This document shows positions 15,301 through 24,000 of a DNA stretch of 64,000 nt, piece by piece. The notes beneath the pieces were generated by a model. That model did not search any database and was not told the DNA's origin. It saw only the letters and a program-made list of their open reading frames with translations. Each line of letters begins with the position of its first letter. Within the stretch, counting starts at the first letter, position 1. The translations under genes and the position numbers were made by a program. This stretch comes from Bimastos eiseni (Eukaryota; Annelida; Clitellata; Crassiclitellata; Lumbricidae), in the NCBI GenBank assembly GCA_959347315.1, contig OY365815.1, positions 11,790,459 through 11,854,458 of the forward strand. Direction: 5' to 3'.

Positions 15301-18300
15301 TATGTGTGTGTATGTATGTATGTATGTATATATGTTTGTATATATGTATATATAAATCCATGTATATATGCATATATGTATATATATGTATATATATATG
15401 TATATCTGTATATATGCATATATATGTATATATAGATATGTATATATATGTATATATGTATGTATGTATGTGTATGTATGTATGTATATATATATATGTA
15501 TGTAGATGTGTATATATGTATGCATATATGCATGTATATATGTATATATGCACATATGTATTAGGGCATAACCGGAAATCGCCTCGGACACTTGCCTTGG
15601 CCGAATATTGGACTTTTTTGGAAAAAAATATTTTTTTGGATCAAATAATATTGTTTCATCAAATACATATAGGACTAACGGACTTACTTATATAAGCTAT
15701 TGATTAATTAAACAAGAACTTAACATTCCATTGAAATTTCTTTAAAATAATGATCATGTTAATTTATACATTTTAATTTCCTTTGGTTGTGTTCCTCAGG
15801 TGGCAACCAAAGCAGTAATTTTCCTGCTTGAATTGACTCCACCCACTTTCCAGTAAACATTAGAGAGTAAAGACATCATTGATAAGTTGATAACTTCATA
15901 TTTCAAATTTCATAACAAGGTTTTACATTTTTTCACAAGTAAAGTTATTAAATAATAAAGATATTGCTATAGCCTAGAGTCCACCAATACGCTATGTGAA
16001 GGATATTGCTATAGACTCTGCATTGACTATGGATAGTTCTCCGTAACTGTGCACGTGGCAGGTTAGCTATGCTTTGCATACGGATGGTACTCGTTGCCAA
16101 ATTTGCCGCTACTATTCGGTTCATACCCGGATCCAGCAAATAGTTCATCAGAATACTCGGATTTGGTACTCTTTGGTACTCGGTGGAAATTGTCTACTCG
16201 GTTATGCCCTAATATGTATATATATGTATACATGTGTATGCATATATATAAATATATGTATATATATGTAGTTTGTGTATATATATATGTATATAATTTA
16301 TGTTGGCTTATATATATACATATATTTATATATGTATGTATTTGTATATATGTGTAAATGTATGTATGTATATGCGTATGAATGTATGTATGAATGTATG
16401 TATGTATAAGCATCAAATTCTCTTTCACTCCCAACACGGGTTCCAGTCTAATCACTCTACATACATGCCTCTACTTTCCATGCAGGATCTGGTCACTGAA
16501 GCTATAGATAAGAATGAGTATGCGATTGGTATTTTCCTAGATCTTGCTAAGGCTTTTGATACTATAGATCATGGTATCCTATTACTGAAACTTAACTTAA
16601 CCATTATGGAATTCGTGGCTCCCAACTTAACTGGATTAAAAGTTACTTAAATAATAGAAACCAATTGGTCTACTGCAATCATACCTACTCTCCTCTGAAC
16701 CCTATTCGATATGGTGTGCCTCAAGGATCCACGCTAGGTCCTCTGTTATTCATTTTAGACATTAATGACCTTCCAAATGAATCACCTATTATTTCCTTTA
16801 TTCTCTTTGCAGACGACACTAATCTGTTTGCCTCTCACAGATCTCTCCACACTCTTATTAATACATTTAATGTAGAATTGGACTTGGTATCTGAATGGCT
16901 TTGTGCTAATAAACTATCCCTTAATATCGCAAAAACAAACTTCATAATCTTTCGTTCTCATAAGAAAGCCTTACCTGAAAATTTGCAGCCAATCAAACTA
17001 ATGAATTTTCCGATAACCCAGGTCACCTCATGCTTGTTCCTAGGAGTCATAGTTGATCAGCACTTATCTTGGAAGGAGTATATTAGTGCAATCTCCAAAA
17101 AAATATACAAAAACCTAGGTATTTTGTTTAGATTAACCAAAATTTTACCTGGTAAAGCCCGTTCTACTCTTTACTTCTCGCTCATATATCCTTACCTCAC
17201 CTACTGTACTATAATCTGGGCCTCGGCATACACATCCAATCTCAATAAATTATCCATCATGCAGAATAAAGCTATAAGATTTATGGCCGGGTTGCCATTT
17301 AATGCTCACACAAGCGAAATACTTTTGCCATACACCACGCCATAAGAAGTCCTCACGTCTTAATGGTTCCCTATGCCAGAACTAATGCTAGATTGGTATC
17401 TATTAAATGCCAAGGTGCCAGAATTTGGAATGCTATTCCAGCCACCATTTACTTAACCATACAGCATTAAATCCTTTAGAAACAAAATGATTGCCTGTAT
17501 TCTCGACCAAAATAAGGACAATTGAAAGGCTGGGATCCTTAACTCAGAGGGGTTAGGGAGGGATGGGGTGTGGGTCAAATGAATATTTCAATCAATCTTT
17601 GGACTGATTGAGTGTTAAAATAAAATAAATTAATGTACTGGTTCAATCTTGGCTCGGATACTGAGCAACCCTGGAAAAATTGTTTTCTACTTGGCTACAT
17701 GAAGGTATTTTTCTCTACATAACACGTATCATTTAATCCTTTGTTGCGTTTTTTGTTGTACCTACCGCTTCATCTGCTAGCTTCATTTTGTTAGTTAAGA
17801 CTAGTTAAGTTTTATGTTTACACACCGTTGAATCTATTATCTTCTCCCTTTAATCTTCTCTTACCAGCTCTCACTTTTCTTTTTAACCTATCCTACTAGG
17901 TGGCCCTAACTTGCGGGACCTTTGGTCCCTAATTGTGTCTCCAGGGCTAATCTCATCATCCCTACACACTCCATGACTCCTTCTCTCATCTCTCATCCAG
18001 AATTAGACTATTTTAATATTTTGTTGTGGATTCGCTGTAAGCTGTTATATATAATTCTGATCAGCCAGCCAAATGTGTGTGTGCGTGTGTGTATGTATGT
18101 ATATGTATGTATGTATGGGTATGTATGTATGTATGTATATGTATGTACAATTATGTATACGTAAGTATGTATGCATGCATATATGTATGTATGTATATCT
18201 GTATGTATGTATAATCAATTCGATGATTATAATCGGATTTGCCGTTTAATGGCTAGTTGTTAAGGACGAATATAATCGGGTTTGCCGCTAAAGGGGTTAA

Positions 18301-20683
18301 GGGTGTTAAGTTTAGATTTCTGTTACTTTATTCTGTACCTGTTCTGTCTGAAAGTTTCGATCAGTTACTTTCTTGTTTAATTAGCTGTTCAGTTTTCTGC
18401 ATGAATTCAGTTAATGTGAGGATTTTTACTTATAAGTTGTTTTAAATATGAGTGTACTCTTGTGAGTCTCTACTGTGCTATATGGTATGTGTTGTTTTGA
18501 CAGCCTCTCTAGGCTTTCGCCCAGTTCATCAAACCAAGTCCCAGCCAGTTCACAACCAGCAAGCTTCAGGTACAGAAAAGATGTTGCAATGGGTCAACAG
18601 AGGAACCATGACCGGTGTTACCCAAGTCCGCCTTCTGATGCTCAGCTTCATCCGTACTACGGAAGGGATGTTCCTCCACCTGCTCCTCTTCCTCCTCCTC
18701 CTTCGTCTGTCCACTTTAACAGTCCGCTAGATACTCACCATTATCCACAACCAACTTGGTAAGTTCTTGCTTCTCCAACACATTTGGGGTATTTTAGACA
18801 GTTTTTTAAATGCTTGATGTTGAACTTTGATTGACTGTTGTTGTTCTATATTTGTATAGGCAAATATAGAAGGCTCTTCTGTATGGATGATAAATGCATA
18901 TGTGCTATGTGATCATATATGTTATCTTTATATTGATATGTATGTGTGTATGTTACCTAATTGCCTAATTGTCTATAATATTATCGCCTTTTATGGAAGC
19001 CTCTCAAAGACAATTTTAATGTAGTTATTTTTATAGTGTATCTAATAGTAATAATGTTTATTTATATAAATGGCTACTGAAATTCTACTGCTGAATGGTT
19101 GAATTTTTCACTCATGCATTACACGAATTTGTGTAGCTATGCTTCAAGTTACTACTTAGAGGTGCTCTCAACCTCAGCACGGCAGAATAAAACCATCTTA
19201 CGATGAGAAAGTAATACCTGAAAAGTGGTTCTAAGAAGAAACCAGAGCGTCCAAGAAAGGCTAATCTAAATAAGGGGGCGTACATATGTTCAAATTCTTT
19301 AATTGATGTAATACTGATGAAATAATAATTAATAAGAATTATGATTTATCTGATTTTAGGTATGGAGATAATTCTTCGAACAACTACAGCCGACCGCTTC
19401 CTCCGCCTCCTCATCCTCCGCCTCCTCAATACGGTTACAATCGACACCGAAAACCCTTCGTATCAAACGAGTGAATTTTCTTTTGTTCATAACTTCCTTC
19501 AATTTAACTTTGGAAAAACTTATACCTAGACATGTTCTCAGTAAATTGCAACAAGATTAAAGTTTTAAAGATTAAGATTATTAAAGTTATAAAATTAATA
19601 TTAATAGTTCTGCCCAATACTTGTTCTCAGATCTTCACAAAACAAGCATTAAATTTACACGTGCATATGTGGTATGTATGCAATATTTAAAATATTATTA
19701 ATATTATTACTTGCTATTATTGTGCATATTATGTACAATAACATCTGCTACAATATTATTAATTATTTCTCTAATACTTTGTGTCTTTCAGGTATTTGAT
19801 TTGCTCCTGGTCAATTTATTAAAGATTTGAGGGACACTTCACCTTTGGTAAAAATGATTATTATGGGCACTAATTACAATAACAGTCTGCAATGGTTCAC
19901 AGTGAGTCTATAATTGTTGTTGAAATTGAACTCTTACAGATATCCAAATGAGACGTCATCAAAACCAGGCCAGAGACGCCGACAAGACAACCGATTCTCA
20001 GGACACAATCGACGACAGCCGTATGCATATCAATCCTACGACAGACACGATAACAGGCGATCATCATACAGAGATGACAGGTAATAGGATTTACTACTCT
20101 CTTCCTTGTTTTGTTTGTTTTATTTCCATTATTGCTATTCTTAATTAATTTCTATTTGTATTTCAATTGTTTTTCAAGTCTTACATGACACTGTCTTTGG
20201 TGGTTGTAGCAAACTCTAGGACATCCTTTTGATTCTGTGTAGACCCGTAGATTTTCTCCTAAAATTTCCGTCAAAAATTGCAATTTCTGCAAAGATGTTT
20301 TATTTTGATTTATTGATTTATTTTAGGTTTAGACTGGATTTTGTCCAGGATTTTTGTCTACATATCATTTTTAATTAGATGCTGATGTCTTTTGCATCAG
20401 AAGAATAAGTAAATGTCGTGTTTCATTTTTCAGGCACTTTGGACATGTAGTGCCATCTGGTGATCACAGTAGTGATGCCCAAGATCTTCGCGTCCAAGAC
20501 CTTCAGTCGACAGTGGAATCGACTGCCACCAGCCTGTCCCAAGACTTCTCTCCACCACTTGACATTCCAGTTTCTAGTCAGTTCTCCAGTGTTCCAACTC
20601 TTGCTTCCGGAGTAGCGACCCCATCGCCCATGCAATCCAGAACGTCAGACATGTCTCCTGCTTTTCATCAGGACAACCCATAA
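279..20683 (+). CDS. CHD1: CHD1-type chromatin remodeller, C-terminal 684 residues (13 exons)
   Basis: This is the 3' part of a chromodomain-helicase-DNA-binding protein 1 gene; the chromodomains and SNF2 ATPase lie left of the window. CHD1 is a nuclear ATP-dependent remodeller that spaces nucleosomes on transcribed genes. My exons are 279-433, 1402-1528, 2569-2722, 3213-3320, 4637-4795, 6445-6534, 10044-10216, 10902-11025, 12220-12437, 18513-18758, 19360-19470, 19940-20080 and 20434-20683. Each is bounded by AG and GT, phases agree at all joins, and 2055 nt translate without a stop to TAA at 20681. In order they encode SANT-SLIDE (residues 1-181 of the window part), a Lys/His-rich linker (182-234), the CHCT domain (about 235-363) and a Gln/Pro/Ser/Arg tail (364-684). 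The order matches vertebrate CHD1/CHD2; a single invertebrate CHD1 orthologue is the likely identity, CHD2-like the alternative. Confidence 0.9.
853..1237 (-). mobile_element. 5'-truncated, internally deleted RTE/BovB-like LINE copy
   Basis: On the minus strand this reads [18 protein letters not shown] and [18 protein letters not shown], the same protein as the longer element at 6720-9764, then jumps to that element's last residues ([13 protein letters not shown]). About 310 bp between the two parts is missing. A perfect 10-bp direct repeat TATCAGTGGT flanks it (843-852 and 1238-1247), so this is a genuine target-primed insertion in the CHD1 intron. Confidence 0.9.
1861..2094 (-). mobile_element. 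tRNA-derived SINE, family 1, copy 1
   Basis: Read on the minus strand, the head has a tRNA-like box A (ATTGGTTAGAGCGGTCAG) and box B (GAGTTCGAGCC). A body containing CTTTCGCG/CTTCGCGC and AACTGCAATTGTGCCA follows, ending in GAAGAAGGGCGGTATCAAAT and an A/T-rich tail. It lies head to head with copy 2, about 125 bp apart, in a CHD1 intron. Confidence 0.85.
2221..2479 (+). mobile_element. tRNA-derived SINE, family 1, copy 2, with target-site duplication
   Basis: The head TGTGGCACGATACCCTATCG continues GTTAGAGCGG (box A) and GCGGGTTCGACCCTC (box B), the two internal RNA polymerase III promoter boxes. The unique body and an AATAAATAAATTAAAT-type tail follow. A perfect 13-bp repeat GAATTGTAATTTG flanks it at 2208-2220 and 2480-2492. 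This is the best preserved copy of the family in the window. Confidence 0.92.
2860..3025 (+). mobile_element. Degenerate LINE reverse-transcriptase remnant
   Basis: A short broken stretch still reads [13 protein letters not shown] then NDFQNA. This resembles the [19 protein letters not shown] motif of CR1/L2-type reverse transcriptases. Frame breaks are present and the borders are not visible. Confidence 0.5.
3710..4278. mobile_element. Non-autonomous TIR DNA transposon (MITE-like), about 570 bp
   Basis: The ends are inverted copies of GACGTTTTGGCACAGCC. They carry sub-repeats of a CCGTTTTGGC unit followed by GCGCAGGA: left end about 3715-3762, right end about 4200-4266 on the opposite strand. 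An 8-bp direct repeat TATTCATG lies at 3702-3709 and 4279-4286. No transposase is encoded. The few bases outside the TIR core differ between the ends, so the exact border is uncertain by about 10 bp. Confidence 0.65.
4637..4795 (+). CDS. CHD1: CHD1 basic linker exon
   Basis: This 53-codon phase 0-0 exon between an AG at 4635-4636 and a GTTAGT donor reads as a Lys/His/Asp-rich disordered segment (for example [15 protein letters not shown] and [15 protein letters not shown]). It sits where vertebrate CHD1 has its charged linker between SLIDE and the CHCT domain. Family conservation here is of composition rather than sequence, so the assignment rests on position, frame and splice signals. Confidence 0.8.
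4796..5106 (+). other. CHD1 intron sequence
   Basis: Unremarkable AT-rich intron after the GTTAGT donor. No gene or repeat was recognised. Confidence 0.5.
5107..5400 (+). mobile_element. CR1/L2-type LINE 3' fragment
   Basis: Frame-shifted pieces read [20 protein letters not shown] and [14 protein letters not shown], the usual carboxy end of CR1/L2-type reverse transcriptases (WN-LP-L-R, then F-K-LK). It ends in an AATAATAATGATAATAATAA tail. Confidence 0.7.
5590..6395 (-). mobile_element. CR1/L2-type LINE reverse-transcriptase fragment
   Basis: On the minus strand the order is [12 protein letters not shown], then [30 protein letters not shown], then [13 protein letters not shown] and [30 protein letters not shown]. 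These are the RT catalytic Y-DD box and the thumb region, in the proper order but with breaks. The 5' and 3' parts of the element are missing. It lies opposite to CHD1 in an intron. Confidence 0.75.
6445..11025 (+). CDS. CHD1: CHD1 helical C-terminal (CHCT, DUF4208) domain (exons 6445-6534, 10044-10216, 10902-11025)
   Basis: The first exon encodes [17 protein letters not shown], aligning with the APVHITASG stretch just before the domain. The second encodes [10 protein letters not shown] and later [20 protein letters not shown], against KERMRPVKAAL and [20 protein letters not shown] in vertebrates. The third begins NLWQYVTLF and continues [13 protein letters not shown], against NLWIFVSKF and KLHKLYKHAIKKR. 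The phase-2 junction rebuilds the Asn before LW. The CHCT domain binds DNA and nucleosomes in CHD1. A nearly complete LINE occupies the intron between the first two exons. Confidence 0.92.
6720..9764 (+). mobile_element. Near full-length RTE/BovB-like LINE, inactivated
   Basis: A single-ORF element of 3045 bp. From about 6905 it encodes an APE-type endonuclease ([55 protein letters not shown]). A reverse transcriptase follows ([71 protein letters not shown] near 8975), then an RTE-type C-terminus ([20 protein letters not shown]). The order and wording match BovB-class RTE elements. It is dead: in-frame stops at 7090, 8415 and 8813, frameshifts near 8140, 8680 and 9300, and an 8-bp duplication near 9335. 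A perfect 11-bp duplication ACTAAAAATGT flanks it (6709-6719 and 9765-9775), fixing both ends. Confidence 0.93.
9845..9908 (+). repeat. Short dispersed repeat shared with the MITE interior at 3757-3812
   Basis: Both sites carry ACATCGGARTA-ATGTCTCAG then CTCTATAAATGATCTGAACG and AATGA, with a few substitutions. It may be a LINE 3' end captured in the MITE, or part of a shared parent element. The rest of 9776-10043 is plain intron. Confidence 0.5.
10217..10901 (+). other. CHD1 intron between CHCT exons
   Basis: Intronic, AT-rich. Near 10408-10450 a TATAGCGCCTCTTCATTAGG stretch resembles an inverted LINE 3' end. Nothing more was recognised. Confidence 0.4.
11190..11935 (+). mobile_element. CR1/L2-type LINE, 3' part, (TTGA)n tail
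   Basis: The protein reads [38 protein letters not shown] and AFVTSRLDY, then degenerates through [18 protein letters not shown] to [15 protein letters not shown] near 11750. The 3' end is GAATAGATATCTTGAAGGGG then CGCTATATAAAG and TTGATTGATTGATTG. The same end, truncated, occurs at 58255-58375. Several frameshifts are present. Confidence 0.85.
12220..20683 (+). CDS. CHD1: CHD1 low-complexity C-terminal tail and stop (5 exons)
   Basis: Exons 12220-12437, 18513-18758, 19360-19470, 19940-20080 and 20434-20683 are joined by phase-2 introns. They encode an intrinsically disordered tail: a Gln/Asn/Arg-rich part ([18 protein letters not shown]), a Pro-rich part ([14 protein letters not shown] and [16 protein letters not shown]), an Arg/Tyr-rich part ([19 protein letters not shown]) and a final Ser/Thr/Pro-rich segment ending HQDNP-stop. 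CHD1/CHD2 tails in other animals share the His/Tyr/Arg/Ser richness without residue-level conservation. The 6-kb intron 12438-18512 contains two LINEs and a TIR element. Confidence 0.85.
12860..15235 (+). mobile_element. CR1/L2-type LINE (element A), reverse transcriptase with one frameshift
   Basis: The inter-domain region and RT are well preserved. Visible blocks are [67 protein letters not shown], then after a 1-nt shift at about 13840 [49 protein letters not shown] and [14 protein letters not shown]. The ORF closes at 14968 with [17 protein letters not shown]. The 3' UTR has a GTGGCCCTACCTAGCGGGA block and a (TTGA)n tail at 15217-15235. The endonuclease is missing, so this is a 5'-truncated copy. 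It is young enough that one frameshift is the only break in about 700 codons. Confidence 0.9.
15236..15560. repeat. (TATG)n / (TATATG)n microsatellite, left part
   Basis: About 320 bp of interrupted TATATGTATG repeats directly after the LINE A tail. The array resumes at 16213 on the other side of a TIR element. Tyr/Ile/Met-rich ORFs here are microsatellite translations. Confidence 0.95.
15561..16212. mobile_element. TIR DNA transposon (MITE-like, 652 bp) inserted in the microsatellite
   Basis: The left end TTAGGGCATAACCG and right end CGGTTATGCCCTAA are perfect 14-bp inverted repeats flanked by TA on both sides (15559-15560 and 16213-16214). The same TATG array lies on each side, so the insertion split one array. 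A TA duplication fits Tc1/mariner-type integration, but no transposase is present and the family is not identified. An internal 13-bp GATATTGCTATAG occurs twice near 15959 and 16001. Confidence 0.85.
16213..16410. repeat. (TATG)n microsatellite, right part
   Basis: Continuation of the TATATGTATG array after the TIR element, ending where LINE B begins. Confidence 0.9.
16415..18060 (+). mobile_element. CR1/L2-type LINE (element B), 5'-truncated in the reverse transcriptase
   Basis: RT blocks [54 protein letters not shown] and [17 protein letters not shown] show a relative of element A at moderate identity. The frame breaks near 16640 and again at 17345. The 3' UTR holds GGTGGCCCTAACTTGCGGGA at about 17900, and a (TATG)n array follows at 18065-18215. 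Confidence 0.85.
18065..18215. repeat. (TATG)n microsatellite
   Basis: TATGTATG repeats with TGTGTGTG at the left end, adjoining LINE B. The remaining intron to 18512 shows nothing else. Confidence 0.85.
18759..20433 (+). other. Short CHD1 introns 18759-19359, 19471-19939, 20081-20433
   Basis: Three AT-rich introns without recognisable repeats or genes. The acceptors at 19358-19359, 19938-19939 and 20432-20433 are ordinary pyrimidine-AG sites. Confidence 0.6.
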
Positions 20684-21095
20684 GACACATCGCCACAGAA
20701 CTGAACAGTTTGAAGTATGTGTGTGGTGGTATAAGCCGTCACTATGGCTTGTGGCTATTGTATAGCTAATTATAGTTATATATTTATGACAGGGAGACTG
20801 TTGCCATTTTGTTTCTAGTGGAAAAGTGCAATCATTTTGGTTCAACTCTTGTTGATCAAAATGAACTATTTCTAAGGGATTGTCGTAAGATCCAGTCTTT
20901 TGTGCTGTTGATGCTATTTGTCGGGAAATTTCCTACATTGTGTGGATTTGAAGGATACTAAGGTGAAAGATGGATGCAGGAAAAGTTTAAGTGGAGAACA
21001 TTCTGCAAAAGGTCAGGACAACAATAATGATGTAGTAGATTTAGATTGTTGACAGTATGTCTGGCATGTAAATAAAGTATTTTAAAAAATCTGTG
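20684..21095 (+). other. CHD1: 3' UTR of CHD1
   Basis: About 400 nt of non-coding sequence run from the TAA at 20681-20683 to the AATAAA at 21071. No ORF or repeat was recognised in it. Confidence 0.65.
21071..21076 (+). terminator. AATAAA polyadenylation signal of CHD1
   Basis: A canonical AATAAA lies 388 nt after the CHD1 stop and is the only one seen between the stop and this point. It is followed within 20-40 nt by TCTGTGATTCCTCTGTGATG, a T/G-rich element of the kind found downstream of cleavage sites. Confidence 0.75.
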
Positions 21096-23414
21096 ATTCC
21101 TCTGTGATGTTCAATTCGATTTCTTGACCGTTTTGCCATGCTGCATCTGGCATCATCGAGCGTTGTTTCTGATGATAAGCAACAGGGTAAATCCGATCAA
21201 GACGAGGGGGCTGGTGGTCTGCGCGAGGTCGTCATCGTCTAGGGTGCTAATGTTGGTGTGTCTCGTTCAGGAGCGTTGTGATGTGAATGTAATTCAACAG
21301 ACATCTATTTCACATACATCTGGGCTCTGGCTTTGCGATTGTTATTAGTTCCTGTGTTTTGTTTTGTTCATTTACTTGTCATGTTTCAATATCATTATGA
21401 TTGTAAGAAATTAGACAATGGTGCGTGTACATTTTGCTGGCATATTTGTATCATGACAGGAATGCAAAATATGAGGCCATCTATTTAGTATATAGGGCAG
21501 AAATCAGAGAAAATTCGTCCCTCCCTGAACACACATGTACTTTTCTACAACTCCATTTGCATAGGTGCGCTTATGACCTACCCAAACCCAATTCTATTGA
21601 GGAACCTGTTTTTAATCCATGCAGAAACCATTGGGCTTTCCGACAAACTGTGTAGGACTGGGTACTGAGCTGTATGCTGGCTAATAGTAGTCAGAGATGA
21701 CGTGGTATTAGTGACACCTCTCCTCCCATAGTCTTGCATCTCTCGGCACTACTTGTCTGATAGCTGTTCGTTGGCTCAGCTGAACACCAAATTATACATA
21801 TTATGATTGAATTTCCCAACCCCAACTCTCGGTTTCTTATCAGTTGACCCCAAAAACACAACCTTATCCATTTTGGTTGACCTCTCCCTCGATGCACACA
21901 TGCTAAATGGATGGCTCCTAGAAATTATTGTTGCCCATTTTTCGCATGTGGCATTCTCGCAGTTTATGTTATCCCAGGCGTGAATAAGAAATGTTCTGAC
22001 GGTGGTTTAAATTATTGTTTTGCATATGATGTACTTCCTTTCCCCGAGTGAGACTGCTTTCACTGAATGACGTGATTTGGTTTAGCGTGTAACTTCTGTT
22101 TCACTAGAGTGTGATTTGATTTGATAAGTAACTTTGAGGTCACTCTTTTTGGTGTGACAACACTTTCACACGGTGGGATTCATTTTCCTACCTTGCCAAT
22201 AAAAGGATGTAATCATGATCAGAAAAGGGTTTTGTTAATCTATTTCAAAGGCGTTTGATCTCAAAGCATATATTGTTGATTTGTGTTGTCTGACTTTTTT
22301 GGTTAATGGATGGATACATTTCGTATCTTGTCATATCTCCACTTTTTTTTGCAAATGCGTTTAGAGTTGTTATGTAGCAGGCAGTATGTTTTCTTTCTTC
22401 AGTGTAAATAACTAAGAGATACGAAATGTCGTTTTAAAGATATTCATTCATCAAAAACTAACTGTCGTATTTTGACACATTTATCCTACCACCAGAGTTG
22501 TATGGAGTTTGCACGGTATAGTAGTGTCTATTTTGGATATATGCCAAGATAATTCTCATGCGACGCTTTCCCGCCAAAATCTTCAAATTCGTTTTTCTCG
22601 GAATTTTCGATTTTGGAGATACCAAAGATAATTTTCATGCGACGATTTGTGGCATGATTGACTTATGTATTTAACAACTTGTGAATTGACAATGCAAGTA
22701 TTTTTAACTATATTGGTGACTGGCATATCGGAATGATTGACTAATTGATTGATTGAGTGACTGATTGGTTAATTGATTGATTGATTGATTGGATGATTGA
22801 TTGACTATTGATTTCAGAGAGAATCAGAAAGCCGTGTTTATTGTAGGGGTCACTGGGTGCACAGATGTGTCATTGTGATCTTGCAGTGTCCGGAGTGCCC
22901 AGAAAGCAATGTCATGGGAACAAGCTTATTCACAGACCATAGTAAAACCATTATTAATGGATGATGTGGCGTGAAATCGGATCCAGGAAAAGATGCAAAA
23001 GGGTTAGGTGATCAGATGGCAAGGTGGATGGTGTTTACAGATGAAATTATATTAAGGGAGGTGAGGGGATTTATAAAAGGAAACAGGATAAGTGTTTTGA
23101 GCAATATAGTGTTTTCAAGTTTGAGTGAAAGGCCGTTGAAGAGGCTTGTTGACCTACATTAAATATGGGTGTCATGGACCCAGATTAAATTTGCACAATT
23201 ATACATGATAATGTATGTACATGTGTATATTTATGGTACGTGTAGCGTTACGGCAGGGGTGCTATATCTATATATATATATATATAGCTATATTATATAT
23301 TGATATATATATATATATATAGCAATTTCATATAGCAATTTCCTTGGTCCATCTAATTAATTTGATCACTTGTATATATATATATATATATAAGTGTTTT
23401 GAGCAATATAGTGT

Positions 23415-23454
<40 letters not shown>

Positions 23455-23957
23455 ATCCTCATGAGGCAACCATGGATGAAAGTGTAAGCGTCTTCGCTTT
23501 CTTAGCCTCTGCATATGAAAATGGAGGTCAGTCCTTCCATTTACTATGACATGGATGTTTAAAGCAATGAACAAACCACTTAGAAGTACGCCTGCTAACT
23601 TCGAGCATGAATGTGGCTGGACCTGTTGAGGCCAGATAATTATAGCATCTCGTTATCAGACATCATTGGGTGTTTTTCAGTGGAAGACTTCTAAAGATAG
23701 TGAAATATTGCACGAGATAAGACGGGAGGAAGGTCCGGATGATAACGAGCTGAGCTGATTGACGACGCCCCTTTCTGTCGAAGCCATCGGTGTAAGTCGG
23801 CGGTGGGACCTGACTTCCTCCCTCTCTGCTTCGGCGTTGCTCATCGTTTTGGAGACGACGGGGTAAAAGAATCAGTTATAGGCGCTGATTTCAGACGATT
23901 CTCACGAGATCTCATTCGGTGTCGTCTGCTTTCTTCGAGGATCGTAATGACATCGTC
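21096..23957. other. Intergenic region between CHD1 and the lectin mosaic gene
   Basis: No supported gene on either strand. It holds a TTGATTGATTG-rich stretch at 22735-22800 and two imperfect copies of CCAARATAATTYTCATGCGA at about 22541 and 22620. A TAAGTGTTTTGAGCAATATA-containing 28-bp segment occurs at 23089 and again at 23390, and (TA)n tracts lie at 23265-23455. The lectin promoter should lie near the right end, but no clear TATA box is seen. Confidence 0.6.
23265..23455. repeat. (TA)n tracts with a duplicated 28-bp segment between them
   Basis: Three long TA runs (23265-23320, 23373-23392, 23419-23452). The unique segment between the last two copies 23089-23117. Confidence 0.85.
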
Positions 23958-24000
23958 ATGATTCAAGTTCTTTACTTTGTAGTCGGCTTTCTCCCTTTTG
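23958..24000 (+). CDS. Signal-peptide exon of the mosaic lectin gene
   Basis: ATG at 23958 opens [14 protein letters not shown], a hydrophobic leader of 14 residues, followed by G and a strong GTAAGC donor at 24001. The phase-1 end joins CTLD1 (acceptor 25220-25221) to give [12 protein letters not shown], a good place for signal cleavage just before the first lectin cysteine. An upstream ATG at 23947 runs straight into a stop. Evidence is leader quality, splice site and phase; no promoter element confirms it. Confidence 0.7.

Noticed and set aside
15042..15695. Several Tyr/Ile/His-rich ORFs of 65-160 codons on both strands
   Set aside because: They translate the (TATG)n microsatellite and occur in all frames.
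22971..23162. 63-codon ORF in the intergenic region
   Set aside because: No recognisable domain, splice context or codon pattern; likely chance.
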